From positions 1 through 30,491 of the IMG/VR virus record IMGVR_UViG_3300008339_000321: a stretch of DNA of 30,491 bases. One strand, given 5' to 3'. Below are positions 15,211-22,341 of this stretch, in pieces. Position 1 is the stretch's first letter, and every line of letters begins with the position of its first letter. This DNA is from a virus. The notes under the pieces are model-generated. The model was not told the DNA's origin and did no database searches. It worked only from the letters and a program-made list of their open reading frames with translations. The position numbers and the translations under genes were made by a program.

Positions 15211-16449
15211 ATGTCTGATACCAAAACCAACACAGCATCTACCACTGTACAAGAGGTAGAAATGGATCTAGATAATCTTCTAGGTTCACCTGGTGCAGAG
15301 AATGTAATGTTACCTGCAGCAGAAGAGAAGAAACCAAGTGTATTTGCACAACCAACTGTAGATACCTCGTTCCTTGACAAAGATGAAGATATTCCAGAAG
15401 AAGGCACAACTCCACCTCCTGCTGTAGTTTCTAAAGCTCTTGATGAGATTGTAAAAGAGGACATGGGTATGGAGGAGACTGAGGATGAAGATTCTAAGTC
15501 TACTGGAAGACCTAAAATGTCTAAAGATGCAATGATTGAGCTTGCAAAGAAGCTTATTGAAAAAGGACAACTTATTCCTTTTGATGATGATAAGCCTATT
15601 GAAAAGTATTCAGCTCAAGATTTTGAAGAGTTGTTTGAAGCTAACATGCAAGAGAAGGAGCGCAAGCTTAGAGAACAAACCCCAGTGGAGTTCTTTGAAG
15701 CTCTTCCTGAAGAACTTCAGTATGCTGCTAAGTATGTAGCTGATGGAGGACAAGATCTTAGAGGTCTGTTTAAAGTTCTGGCTCAAGTAGAAGAAGTAAG
15801 ATCATTAGATCCTTCTACTGAAGATGGACAAGAGACTATTGTAAGATCTTACCTGCAAGCAACAAACTTTGGTACAACTGAAGAAATTGAGGAAGAGATT
15901 GAAGCTTGGAAAGATAGAGGAGATCTAGAGTCAAAAGCTAATAAGTTTAAGCCAAAGTTGGATGCTATGCAAGAGCAGGTAGTTCAACAGAGATTGGCTC
16001 AGCAAGAAAAGCTGCGTCACCAACAACATGCTCAGGCTCAAGCTTATATGGAGAATGTATACAATGTATTATCTCCAGGAGAGCTTAATGGACTCAAGGT
16101 GGATAAGAAAGTACAAAGCATGCTTTATACTGGTCTTGTTCAACCTAACTATCCTTCAGTAAGTGGAAGACCTACTAATATGTTGGGGCACCTTCTTGAG
16201 AAATATCAATATGTAGAACCTAGACATGATCTAATTGCAGAAGCACTTTGGCTTCTTGCAGATCCTGATGGGTACAAAGCTAAAGTTAGAGAAGTAGCTG
16301 TTAAAGACACAGTAGCTAAAACAGTAAGACAACTCAAAACTGAGCAAGCAAGTAAGAATGTATCCTCTGTAGCAGATGATAATGATGAACCAAGAAGAAC
16401 ATCACCTCAAAAGCTTCAGAGAGCACAGAATAGTTTTTTTAAACGCTAA
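15211..16449 (+). CDS. Scaffold-like acidic protein between portal and capsid
   Basis: The 412-aa product is highly acidic and low-complexity at its start (residues 1-100), helical and charged in the middle (EEIEEEIEAWKDRGDLESKA), and Gln-rich around 250-280 (QQRLAQQEKLRHQQHAQAQ), with a basic C-terminus ending NSFFKR. Position between portal and major capsid, length, charge and coiled-coil character match capsid scaffolding proteins, which guide shell assembly and leave or are cleaved. No protease motif is seen. The basic C-terminus could bind capsid, as in P22-like scaffolds. Confidence 0.65.
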   Translation: MSDTKTNTASTTVQEVEMDLDNLLGSPGAENVMLPAAEEKKPSVFAQPTVDTSFLDKDEDIPEEGTTPPPAVVSKALDEIVKEDMGMEETEDEDSKSTGRPKMSKDAMIELAKKLIEKGQLIPFDDDKPIEKYSAQDFEELFEANMQEKERKLREQTPVEFFEALPEELQYAAKYVADGGQDLRGLFKVLAQVEEVRSLDPSTEDGQETIVRSYLQATNFGTTEEIEEEIEAWKDRGDLESKANKFKPKLDAMQEQVVQQRLAQQEKLRHQQHAQAQAYMENVYNVLSPGELNGLKVDKKVQSMLYTGLVQPNYPSVSGRPTNMLGHLLEKYQYVEPRHDLIAEALWLLADPDGYKAKVREVAVKDTVAKTVRQLKTEQASKNVSSVADDNDEPRRTSPQKLQRAQNSFFKR

Positions 16450-16482
16450 TTAACAATTAACAATTAACAATCAATAATTAAC
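16448..16482 (+). repeat. Five-unit heptamer repeat in the capsid gene leader
   Basis: The unit AATTAAC is present three times in a row (16448-16468), followed by the variant AATCAAT and a fifth AATTAAC. It starts at the upstream stop codon and ends 14 bases before the major capsid ATG. The leader has no G and little folding potential, so it may aid ribosome loading. Confidence 0.75.
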
Positions 16483-16496
16483 CTAAATCAAATCAA

Positions 16497-18122
16497 ATGG
16501 CAACTCCAGTTTTAAATAATGGTATTTTCCTGCGCGATACCAATTATCAAGCAAGTTCCCATGTGGATTCATACCACTTGGTAAACATGCTTAAGAATGC
16601 AGAACCTATGGACTTAGGTCCAGTAGATATCTGGGCTATGGCTCAGAAAGTAGAAATGCCTCTTTACCAGCTTTCTAGCTTTGGTGGTAAGAACATCATC
16701 ATGGTAGACAATGCTCGTGGTGAGTATAAGTGGCAGACTCCTGTATCTCAGGATCTTCCTTATATCATTGAGGATATTGAACCAAACAACCAGAACAAAG
16801 GTATTGATGGTACTACCTTCAAAATCAAAATCAACCGTAGAGAGTTTGGACATGGTGATATCATCACTTATGACAAGTACAATGGTTGTGAAATGTACAT
16901 CACTGCTGATGACATTCTTCCTATGGGAGATGGTTTCATCTACACTGTACAATTAGTAAACAATGACAACTACAAGTTCTTAGATAACAAGTATTTGTCA
17001 AATGGTACTAAGATCTTCAGAAAAGGTTCTGCGCGTGGTGAGTATGGTGAGAGATTCTCTGACATCATGACCCGCTCTGGTTTCCGTGAGTTCTACAACT
17101 TCGTAGGTGGAGCTGAAGCACATGTACACTATTCAGTATCTTCTCGCGCTGACCTTATGGTTAAGGGTGGATTAAATGCTGATGGCACTGTACCTGTAAC
17201 TGAGATCTGGAGAAACTTTGACAAGCAAATGGATCCATCAATCACTAAGATTGAAGACATGGTATCTGTAATGGGTAAAGATTATGTGAAGAAAGCAGTA
17301 TCTAATGGTACATTGACTCGCACATTCTTGACTACTATGGAATCTGCACACTTGACTAAAATTGCTACTGACATTGAAACTTACTTGATGTGGGGTCATG
17401 GTGGTCGCATTAAGCAAGATGGTCCAGATGATATGCGTCTTTCTGTAGGTTTGTGGAAGCAGTTGGATAACTCCTTCAAGCGTGTTTACAACAAGAATAA
17501 CTTCTCTTTGGAATTATTCCGTGGTGAGCTTTACAACTTCTATGCAGGTCGCGTTGAGTTCCAAGGTCCAGATCCTAAGCGTCAGCTTATTGTACAAACT
17601 GGTATGGGTGGTATGCGCATGGTTAATGAAGCTATTAAGCGTGAAGCAGTTAACTCAGGTTTGGTTATCCAGGCTGCAGACAACAATGGTATTGGAGCAA
17701 TCACTGGTAAAGGAATGGATCTGAACTACGGATTTGCATTCACTAGCTATGTGATCCCATTCTTGGCAAATGTTAAGTTTGTCTTGAACCCTGCTTTTGA
17801 TAACTTGCATACAAATGACATTGAAAACCCAATCATTGATGGTAACCCATTGTCATCTTATAGCTTTGTTATCTTTGATATCACTGACACAGGTAATGAC
17901 AACATCTTCATGTTGAAGTTATCTTGGGATAATCAATTGAAGTGGTGGTATCAGAACGGTACTATGGATTACATGGGTAGAACTCAAGGGTTCCAAAGCT
18001 CAGGTCAATTCAATGGTTACCGTGTAATGATGACTCAAACAATGCCAGCAATCTGGGTAAAAGACCCAACCAAAGTGTTGAAAATTGTTATGAGAAACCC
18101 AATCACTGGTGGATCATTCTAA
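16497..18122 (+). CDS. Major capsid protein
   Basis: The 541-aa product sits after terminase, portal and scaffold-like genes, the classical capsid position, and its length fits large HK97-fold shells of crAss-like type. It has an N-terminal extended arm, mixed alpha/beta body and strand-rich C-terminus ending MRNPITGGSF. Codon choice differs from neighbours: Arg is mostly CGT/CGC (about three-quarters), Leu often TTG, with many AAC and TTC, as in highly expressed genes. A dedicated terminator follows within 20 bases. The leader carries an unusual heptamer repeat. The identification is by context and composition; no HK97 motif was aligned. Confidence 0.85.
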   Translation: MATPVLNNGIFLRDTNYQASSHVDSYHLVNMLKNAEPMDLGPVDIWAMAQKVEMPLYQLSSFGGKNIIMVDNARGEYKWQTPVSQDLPYIIEDIEPNNQNKGIDGTTFKIKINRREFGHGDIITYDKYNGCEMYITADDILPMGDGFIYTVQLVNNDNYKFLDNKYLSNGTKIFRKGSARGEYGERFSDIMTRSGFREFYNFVGGAEAHVHYSVSSRADLMVKGGLNADGTVPVTEIWRNFDKQMDPSITKIEDMVSVMGKDYVKKAVSNGTLTRTFLTTMESAHLTKIATDIETYLMWGHGGRIKQDGPDDMRLSVGLWKQLDNSFKRVYNKNNFSLELFRGELYNFYAGRVEFQGPDPKRQLIVQTGMGGMRMVNEAIKREAVNSGLVIQAADNNGIGAITGKGMDLNYGFAFTSYVIPFLANVKFVLNPAFDNLHTNDIENPIIDGNPLSSYSFVIFDITDTGNDNIFMLKLSWDNQLKWWYQNGTMDYMGRTQGFQSSGQFNGYRVMMTQTMPAIWVKDPTKVLKIVMRNPITGGSF

Positions 18123-18141
18123 TTACTAATTATGTAAACCT

Positions 18142-18172
18142 AAAAAGGGAGGGGGAAACTCCTCCCTTTTTT
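18142..18172 (+). terminator. Terminator after major capsid gene
   Basis: An 11-bp stem (AAAAAGGGAGG at 18142-18152 with CCTCCCTTTTT at 18161-18171) around GGGAAACT is followed by a T run. The A-tract and T-tract could act in both directions. The same AAAGGGAGG design recurs at 25106-25148. Confidence 0.88.
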
Positions 18173-18186
18173 AATAAAAAATAAAA

Positions 18187-18681
18187 ATGGCTATCAAACT
18201 CCTTCAGAAATTATTTCCTGCGTCACCTGACCCAGTAATTGCTTCACATCAGATTAGAGAAGCAGCTATTCCCCGCTTTGCTCACCTTAATGAGGTGGTA
18301 GCTGATATCAATGATATTGCTTACTATACTTTAGATTATTCTGTATCACAAGTTGCTAATGTAACTACAAGTAAGGGTATTATAGAGATTATTAATTTTG
18401 ACACAGCACTTTCATTACCTGATCCAGCATTTGCTACTTCAGCGCCTTTGTATATCTACAATTTAGATATTTCAATAAACTCAGATGATAACTATGTTCA
18501 AATAACTCCTTATTACAATCAAGTAATTAATGACAATTCTATTCCATACTTACTTGTTACTGGAGCTTTATTAAATCAAGTTACTCTTCAGATTTACAAT
18601 GCAAGCCCTGCAGTTGCAGGAGCTAATCAGTGGACATCTCCATTCTATGTTTTCTATGAAATCAAGAATATAGCACAGTAA
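18187..18681 (+). CDS. Head fibre or decoration protein candidate
   Basis: The 164-aa product has an N-terminal helix with PRFAHLNEVVADIN (about residues 29-42), a pattern I associate with the start of trimeric phage fibre stalks ('RFGHLN..VD.IN'). A beta-rich domain (about 50-164) with alternating hydrophobic residues follows. It lies right after the capsid gene, where decoration and head-fibre proteins are common. Only 15 bases separate it from the capsid terminator, so it depends on readthrough or an unseen promoter. The C-terminal domain looks like those at 1498-1905 and 2-511 in composition. Confidence 0.6.
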   Translation: MAIKLLQKLFPASPDPVIASHQIREAAIPRFAHLNEVVADINDIAYYTLDYSVSQVANVTTSKGIIEIINFDTALSLPDPAFATSAPLYIYNLDISINSDDNYVQITPYYNQVINDNSIPYLLVTGALLNQVTLQIYNASPAVAGANQWTSPFYVFYEIKNIAQ

Positions 18682-18712
18682 TTTGTTTTTTAGTTAATAA
18701 TAAATAAATTTG
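18682..18712 (+). promoter_or_regulatory. Bacteroidota-type promoter (TTTG-N19-TAAATTTG)
   Basis: TTTG at 18682-18685 and TAAATTTG at 18705-18712 are separated by 19 bases, the same spacing as at 7044-7074. The ATG at 18734 follows after an A/C-rich leader. This is one of the two best promoter matches and should serve the virion-protein cluster downstream. Confidence 0.8.
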
Positions 18713-18733
18713 TAAAAACCAAAACCAAAACAA

Positions 18734-19747
18734 ATGAGTTACACTATGGTAGAATTACCCACAGTTAAGTCGGGTAATATTTCAATCAAGCCTTATTTTG
18801 AACCAGAGAAATCCAATCTAGGTTTAGAAAAGTATGGTCTTTCTCTTTTTGATGGAGTATTCCATGAAGAACAACTTGCTTGTCTTGAGCAAAATGGTAT
18901 TAAGCGCTACATTACAGGGCTTAATGAATTTGCTCCTGATATCAAGAATCTTAAGGATCCTGATCTAAGAGAAGCAAAAATTACTGAGATTAGAAATGTT
19001 GTAGCAAAACTTGAATCTGAGTTAGCTGCTAACATTATTGATCCTGCTGATCCAGAGTTTTGGAATAAAGTAAAATTACTTAAGCCAAACAATGATGAAT
19101 TTTGGAACAGAATCACTATACGCTGTGGTAATGAACCAGTATTCTTAGATCCAGCTAAAGATCCTTATGATCTCATTAAGCTTTATGGCATTGAAGCAGG
19201 TGGATTCTCTATTGTAGCTAGAAGCTATGAAGATGCTAGATCAAGAGCAGTAGCTCCTAAGTTTTACCTAGATAAAACAGTTGACACTGTATCTACTAAA
19301 ACTGAGGTTAAAAAGCTTAAAAACAAAGCTCTTTCTGAACTTCAGAAACTTTATGACAAGAATGCTAACAAGCTTTTGTATGTAGCTAAAGTAGTAGATG
19401 CTAATAGTGTACAATACAAAAAATCCACACCTAATGATATCATCTATGACAACATGGATAAATTCATTAATGGTGAGGGTGTAGAGTCAAACTTAAAGAG
19501 AGCAGCAGCATCATTCCTTGATACAGCAGCTCTTGATATGGAGACTCTTAAACTTAAGGCTATTATTAGAGATGCAACCTTCTATAAGATGATTGCTACC
19601 AAAACAGATGGCTTTATTTATCACATAGAATCTTCTGCAATGATGGGAAGAACTCCATCAGATTGTGTAGAATTCTTGCGAAATCCATTAAATGAGAGTA
19701 TATTAATATCACTGACTAAGTCAGTTGAAAAATTCTGGAATCAGTAA
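18734..19747 (+). CDS. Unknown structural-region protein (337 aa)
   Basis: The product begins MSYTMVELPTVKSGNISIKP and is a soluble mixed alpha/beta protein with a charged helical second half (for example KTEVKKLKNKALSELQKLYD). It has no signal peptide, metal site or nucleotide motif. The gene is the first behind the consensus promoter at 18682-18712 and precedes the basic-protein cluster. In other Bacteroidota phages this slot holds virion or internal head proteins, so a structural role is likely. I do not recognise the family. Confidence 0.6.
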   Translation: MSYTMVELPTVKSGNISIKPYFEPEKSNLGLEKYGLSLFDGVFHEEQLACLEQNGIKRYITGLNEFAPDIKNLKDPDLREAKITEIRNVVAKLESELAANIIDPADPEFWNKVKLLKPNNDEFWNRITIRCGNEPVFLDPAKDPYDLIKLYGIEAGGFSIVARSYEDARSRAVAPKFYLDKTVDTVSTKTEVKKLKNKALSELQKLYDKNANKLLYVAKVVDANSVQYKKSTPNDIIYDNMDKFINGEGVESNLKRAAASFLDTAALDMETLKLKAIIRDATFYKMIATKTDGFIYHIESSAMMGRTPSDCVEFLRNPLNESILISLTKSVEKFWNQ

Positions 19748-19768
19748 ACCTTTAAACACTATAAAAAA

Positions 19769-20101
19769 ATGAAAAAAGTTGCAGTTAAAAAATCCACTAA
19801 GCCAATGAAAAAATACATGACTGGTGGTATGGCAAATCCTAACAGTGCTAGTGAATTCATGTCTCCTAGCAAAGTTGCAGGAAAAGGTACTAAGTCTCGC
19901 GCTACTTCTTCTGGTGGAGTAAACACTCCTCCAACAGGTGCTACCCCTGGTAAAAAGATTAGCTCATCTACTACCTTTTCTAAGTCACCTACAAACCAAG
20001 CAAACCGTGGTTTGATGAAAAAAGGTGGATCTATGCCTAAAGCAATGTATGGCAAGACCATGATGAAAAAGGGTGGTGCAACCAAAGCTAAAAAGAAATA
20101 A
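19769..20101 (+). CDS. Lys/Gly-rich virion-type basic protein with KKGG motif
   Basis: The 110-aa product is strongly basic and apparently disordered. It ends with a C-terminal peptide (KAMYGKTMMKKGGATKAKKK) shared almost exactly by the next gene. It is first of nine tiny basic genes read in one run to 22339. The abundant Lys, Ser, Thr and Gly suggest DNA contact inside the head, or a linker on the shell; nothing shows which. Long open frames on the opposite strand here are by-products of its composition. Confidence 0.7.
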   Translation: MKKVAVKKSTKPMKKYMTGGMANPNSASEFMSPSKVAGKGTKSRATSSGGVNTPPTGATPGKKISSSTTFSKSPTNQANRGLMKKGGSMPKAMYGKTMMKKGGATKAKKK

Positions 20102-20103
20102 TT

Positions 20104-20646
20104 ATGAGCTCTCACATGAAGAAAGCAAAACTTAAGAAGGCTAATGCGGGTATGGTTGTTAAATCAACAGCCACCCCTAAGCCTACTGTAGATAGTGCTA
20201 AACCAAAGGTTTACACACCTAAAACATATGTAGATAAGTTTGGTAGAACTATGAAAGGAGTTCCTCCAAAACCTACTACATTTAAAAAAGGTGGATCTAT
20301 GAAAACTCTTAAGAAAGCACAAAAAGGAGCTACTGTAAAAGCTACACCTGATAGCACTTCTTATTATAGAAATAAAGCTATTCAAGCAACTAGCGATCAG
20401 GATTTTGCCATAGAGGCAGGTAATTTAGCTGCTTACTCTAGATATTTGGAAGCTGAAAAAAAAGCTAAACAAGCTCAAGCTAGACAAGCTAATAAAGGAA
20501 AACCAGGATATGACAAAAATGGATTTCCAATTTCAAAAGCTAAACCTGTAAGTAAAGCACCAGCTAAAAAAACAGGTGGTACTTTATCTAAAGCTATGTA
20601 TGGTAAATCTATGATGAAAAAAGGTGGAAGCACCAAAAAGAAGTAA
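20104..20646 (+). CDS. Lys/Ala-rich basic protein, paralogous C-terminus
   Basis: The 180-aa product is Lys/Ala/Thr-rich with two KKGGSM-type motifs (FKKGGSMKTLKKAQKG and the end KAMYGKSMMKKGGSTKKK). That end matches the previous gene at nearly every position, so the two share a C-terminal module after different bodies. A second Met at 20116 could also be the start. The central section (about 90-125) has a Gln/Ala/Lys-rich helix. A role in condensing or organising packaged DNA is plausible by charge. Confidence 0.65.
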   Translation: MSSHMKKAKLKKANAGMVVKSTATPKPTVDSAKPKVYTPKTYVDKFGRTMKGVPPKPTTFKKGGSMKTLKKAQKGATVKATPDSTSYYRNKAIQATSDQDFAIEAGNLAAYSRYLEAEKKAKQAQARQANKGKPGYDKNGFPISKAKPVSKAPAKKTGGTLSKAMYGKSMMKKGGSTKKK

Positions 20647-20648
20647 TC

Positions 20649-20834
20649 ATGGCTAAGAAAGCTAAATCAAAAGTCAATGCTGCGGGCAATTATACTAAAC
20701 CTAGTATGAGAGCCCGCATCGTGGCTTCAGTTAAAGCAGGTAGTAAAGGTGGTGATCCAGGTCAGTGGTCAGCAAGAAAAGCACAAATTGTAGCTAAAAA
20801 ATATAAAGCTGCTGGTGGAGGATATAAGAACTAA
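20649..20834 (+). CDS. Conserved phage small basic protein (NAAGNYTKP family)
   Basis: The 61-aa product contains VNAAGNYTKPSMRARI and GGDPGQWSARKAQIVAKKYK, segments I recognise from many marine and freshwater phages and some large viruses, where the function is not established. It is basic, compact and likely helical. The stop overlaps the next gene's start by one base (TAATG). Family recognition is by memory of recurring motifs, not a search. Virion association is inferred from the cluster. Confidence 0.72.
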   Translation: MAKKAKSKVNAAGNYTKPSMRARIVASVKAGSKGGDPGQWSARKAQIVAKKYKAAGGGYKN

Positions 20835-20965
20835 TGGCTTGGTCTAATAAATATAAGAAGACTATAGATTGTAAAAATCCTAAAGGGTTTTCACAAAAAG
20901 CACATTGTTAAGCTAGAAAGCTGAGAAAAGCTGGTAAACCAACTAAGTCAAAACCTGTAAAGTAA
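20834..20965 (+). pseudogene. Small basic protein gene interrupted by in-frame TAA
   Basis: From ATG at 20834 the frame reads MAWSNKYKKTIDCKNPKGF and on to HC, then TAA at 20909-20911. Beyond that stop it continues ARKLRKAGKPTKSKPVK to a second TAA at 20963-20965, one base before the next ATG. I recall phage proteins of this type running unbroken through 'KGFSQKAHCxARK'. CAA to TAA is a single transition, so the gene is either recently broken, read through, or a sequence error. The first 25 residues could be a functional short peptide. The exact fit between neighbours (TAATG before, abutting ATG after) shows the original gene was the full 43 codons. Confidence 0.7.
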
Positions 20966-21235
20966 ATGGCACTCTCTAAGTCACAACAAAGTCTAAAGAA
21001 TTGGACTAAGCAAAATTGGATGACTTCTGGTACCCATGCTAATAAAAAGAAGGGTTCCTCTAAAGAAGTAAAATCTAGTGGTAAGAAAAGATACTTACCA
21101 GAAGCTGCTTGGAGTTCTTTGTCTGCAGGAGAAAAAGCTGCTACCAATAAAGCTAAAGCTGAGGGTAACAGAAAAGGTAAACAATTTGTAAAACAACCTA
21201 AGAGCATAGCTCAAAAGGCAAAAAGATTTAGATAA
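20966..21235 (+). CDS. Conserved phage small basic protein (DUF5872-like)
   Basis: The 89-aa product carries MALSKSQQSLKNWTKQNW at the start and GKQFVKQPKSIAQKAKRFR at the end, motifs I associate with a family of unknown function (DUF5872 by memory) found in phages and some large DNA viruses. The middle (YLPEAAWSSLSAGEKAATNK) is also typical. It is basic with no membrane segment. The stop overlaps the next gene's start (TAATG). Function is unknown; the virion location is inferred. Confidence 0.72.
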   Translation: MALSKSQQSLKNWTKQNWMTSGTHANKKKGSSKEVKSSGKKRYLPEAAWSSLSAGEKAATNKAKAEGNRKGKQFVKQPKSIAQKAKRFR

Positions 21236-21489
21236 TGAAAAAGACTTCTAAAAAAGTTGATGTGCTTAAGCACTTTAATGATAAGCGTGACTCTAAAGTT
21301 AAAGAGGTTATGGCTACTAGAACTGCAGCTAAAAAGAAATTTATGGATGGTGGCACTGCTGGTGTTGCTAATAGTTATAATCCTGTAGAAGGTTATAAAG
21401 TAAACAAAGGTGTAGGTAAATCTTACATGTCACCTAATCCAGCACCTGCTTTTAAAAAAGGTGGAGTAAAAAAATCTAAAAAGAAATAA
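21235..21489 (+). CDS. Lys/Gly-rich basic protein with GG and KKGG motifs
   Basis: The 84-aa product is basic, with a helical Lys-rich N-terminus (MKKTSKKVDVLKHFNDKRDS) and the end FKKGGVKKSKKK, which shares the KKGG motif with other cluster members. A FMDGGTAGVANSY stretch lies in the middle. It is a short, probably disordered protein. It overlaps the preceding stop by one base. It has no other recognised feature. Confidence 0.65.
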   Translation: MKKTSKKVDVLKHFNDKRDSKVKEVMATRTAAKKKFMDGGTAGVANSYNPVEGYKVNKGVGKSYMSPNPAPAFKKGGVKKSKKK

Positions 21490-21491
21490 CC

Positions 21492-21701
21492 ATGGCTAAA
21501 TCTAAAACACTTAAAATAGATAAAGAATATCAAGCTAAATGGGATCTTGATACTTTAAAGCAAGCTAAGGAAATTCAAAATAATGCAGCTAGAATGAGAG
21601 CTGCTCAAAACTATGCTAAAGAACAAGTTAAAATGTTAGGTGGTATAGTATCTGGTTCTGGTAAAGCTCCTGCTAAAAAATCAACAACTAAAAGAAAATA
21701 A
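21492..21701 (+). CDS. Small basic helical protein (69 aa)
   Basis: The product begins MAKSKTLKIDKEYQAKWDLD, has a helical middle (KQAKEIQNNAARMRAAQNYA) and ends in a Lys/Thr/Ser tail. It is spaced two bases (CC) from both neighbours, the linker used throughout the cluster. No family is recognised. Charge and position suggest a virion or DNA-associated role like the others. Confidence 0.62.
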   Translation: MAKSKTLKIDKEYQAKWDLDTLKQAKEIQNNAARMRAAQNYAKEQVKMLGGIVSGSGKAPAKKSTTKRK

Positions 21702-21703
21702 CC

Positions 21704-21958
21704 ATGGCTAAGAGTCCTGCATGGCAGCGCAAAGAAGGCAAGTCTCCTAGTGGAGGTTTAAATGCTAAAGGTAGAGCTTCTTATAATAGAGCTAACCCAG
21801 GTAAACCTGGACTTAAAGCTCCTCAACCAGAAGGTGGATCTAGAAAGAAAAGCTTTTGTGCAAGAATGTCAGGTATGAAGAAAAAGCTTACTTCTGCTAA
21901 AACAGCTAATGATCCTAACTCTAGGATCAATAAGTCTCTTAGAAAATGGAAATGTTAA
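21704..21958 (+). CDS. Conserved phage small basic protein (DUF6321-like)
   Basis: The 84-aa product has the segments AWQRKEGKSPSGGLNAKGRA and NDPNSRINKSLRKWKC, which I recognise from a phage family of unknown function (DUF6321-like by memory). It is basic, with two Cys (SFCARM and the final KWKC). The strong conservation of these motifs across phages implies a specific, not merely charge-based, job. It could bind DNA or cap a virion component; not known. Confidence 0.72.
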   Translation: MAKSPAWQRKEGKSPSGGLNAKGRASYNRANPGKPGLKAPQPEGGSRKKSFCARMSGMKKKLTSAKTANDPNSRINKSLRKWKC

Positions 21959-21976
21959 TTAATAAACTTATACACA

Positions 21977-22339
21977 ATGGCTAAGAAATGTATGCAGTGT
22001 GGAGGAGCTATGAAATCTCTCCCTAGAAAAGCAAAAGGTGGTAGCTTCCCAGATCTTACAGGAGATGGTAAAGTAACCAAAGCAGATGTACTCAAAGGTC
22101 GTGGGGTTATTAAAAAAGGTGGTGCAACTAAAGCTACACCTGAAATGAAAAAGGGTGGTAACTGGATTCAAGGTGCTATCAAAAGACCTGGAGCTTTTTC
22201 TGCTAAAGCTAAAGCAGCAGGTAAATCAACAGCAGCATATGCTAAAAGTGTATTGAAAGAAGGTTCTAAGGCTAGTACTAGAACTAAGAAACAAGCAGCT
22301 CTTGCTCAAACACTGGGTAAAATGCGTAAGAAGAAATAA
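21977..22339 (+). CDS. Basic protein with a dockerin-like calcium loop
   Basis: The 120-aa product begins MAKKCMQCGGAMKSLP (a CxxC pair). It then has PDLTGDGKVTKADVLKGRG at about 25-43: Asp26, Thr28, Asp30, Gly31, Val33, Thr34 and Asp37 match the DxNxDGxVxxxD loop of dockerin/EF-hand repeats. KKGG motifs follow twice (GVIKKGGATK, EMKKGGNW), and a long basic helix fills the rest. A single loop could bind one Ca2+. I recall similar loops in basic proteins of other environmental phages. It is last in the basic cluster. Confidence 0.7.
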   Translation: MAKKCMQCGGAMKSLPRKAKGGSFPDLTGDGKVTKADVLKGRGVIKKGGATKATPEMKKGGNWIQGAIKRPGAFSAKAKAAGKSTAAYAKSVLKEGSKASTRTKKQAALAQTLGKMRKKK

Positions 22340-22341
22340 CC

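Noticed and set aside
15153-15464. Minus-strand frame over the scaffold promoter region
   Set aside because: Its Ser/Thr/Val-rich product reflects the complement of an acidic coding sequence; it would run against all genes here and has no promoter or conserved motif.
19759-20115. Long open frame on the minus strand across a basic gene
   Set aside because: It mirrors the + strand Lys/Gly-rich gene at 19769-20101, whose composition removes stops on the other strand. The + gene has a good start, motifs and spacing, and no minus-strand gene is supported anywhere else.
20834-20965. Genome-wide TAA reassignment to Gln
   Set aside because: Nearly every other gene in the window ends in TAA at a position that fits its neighbours, so TAA must generally stop translation.
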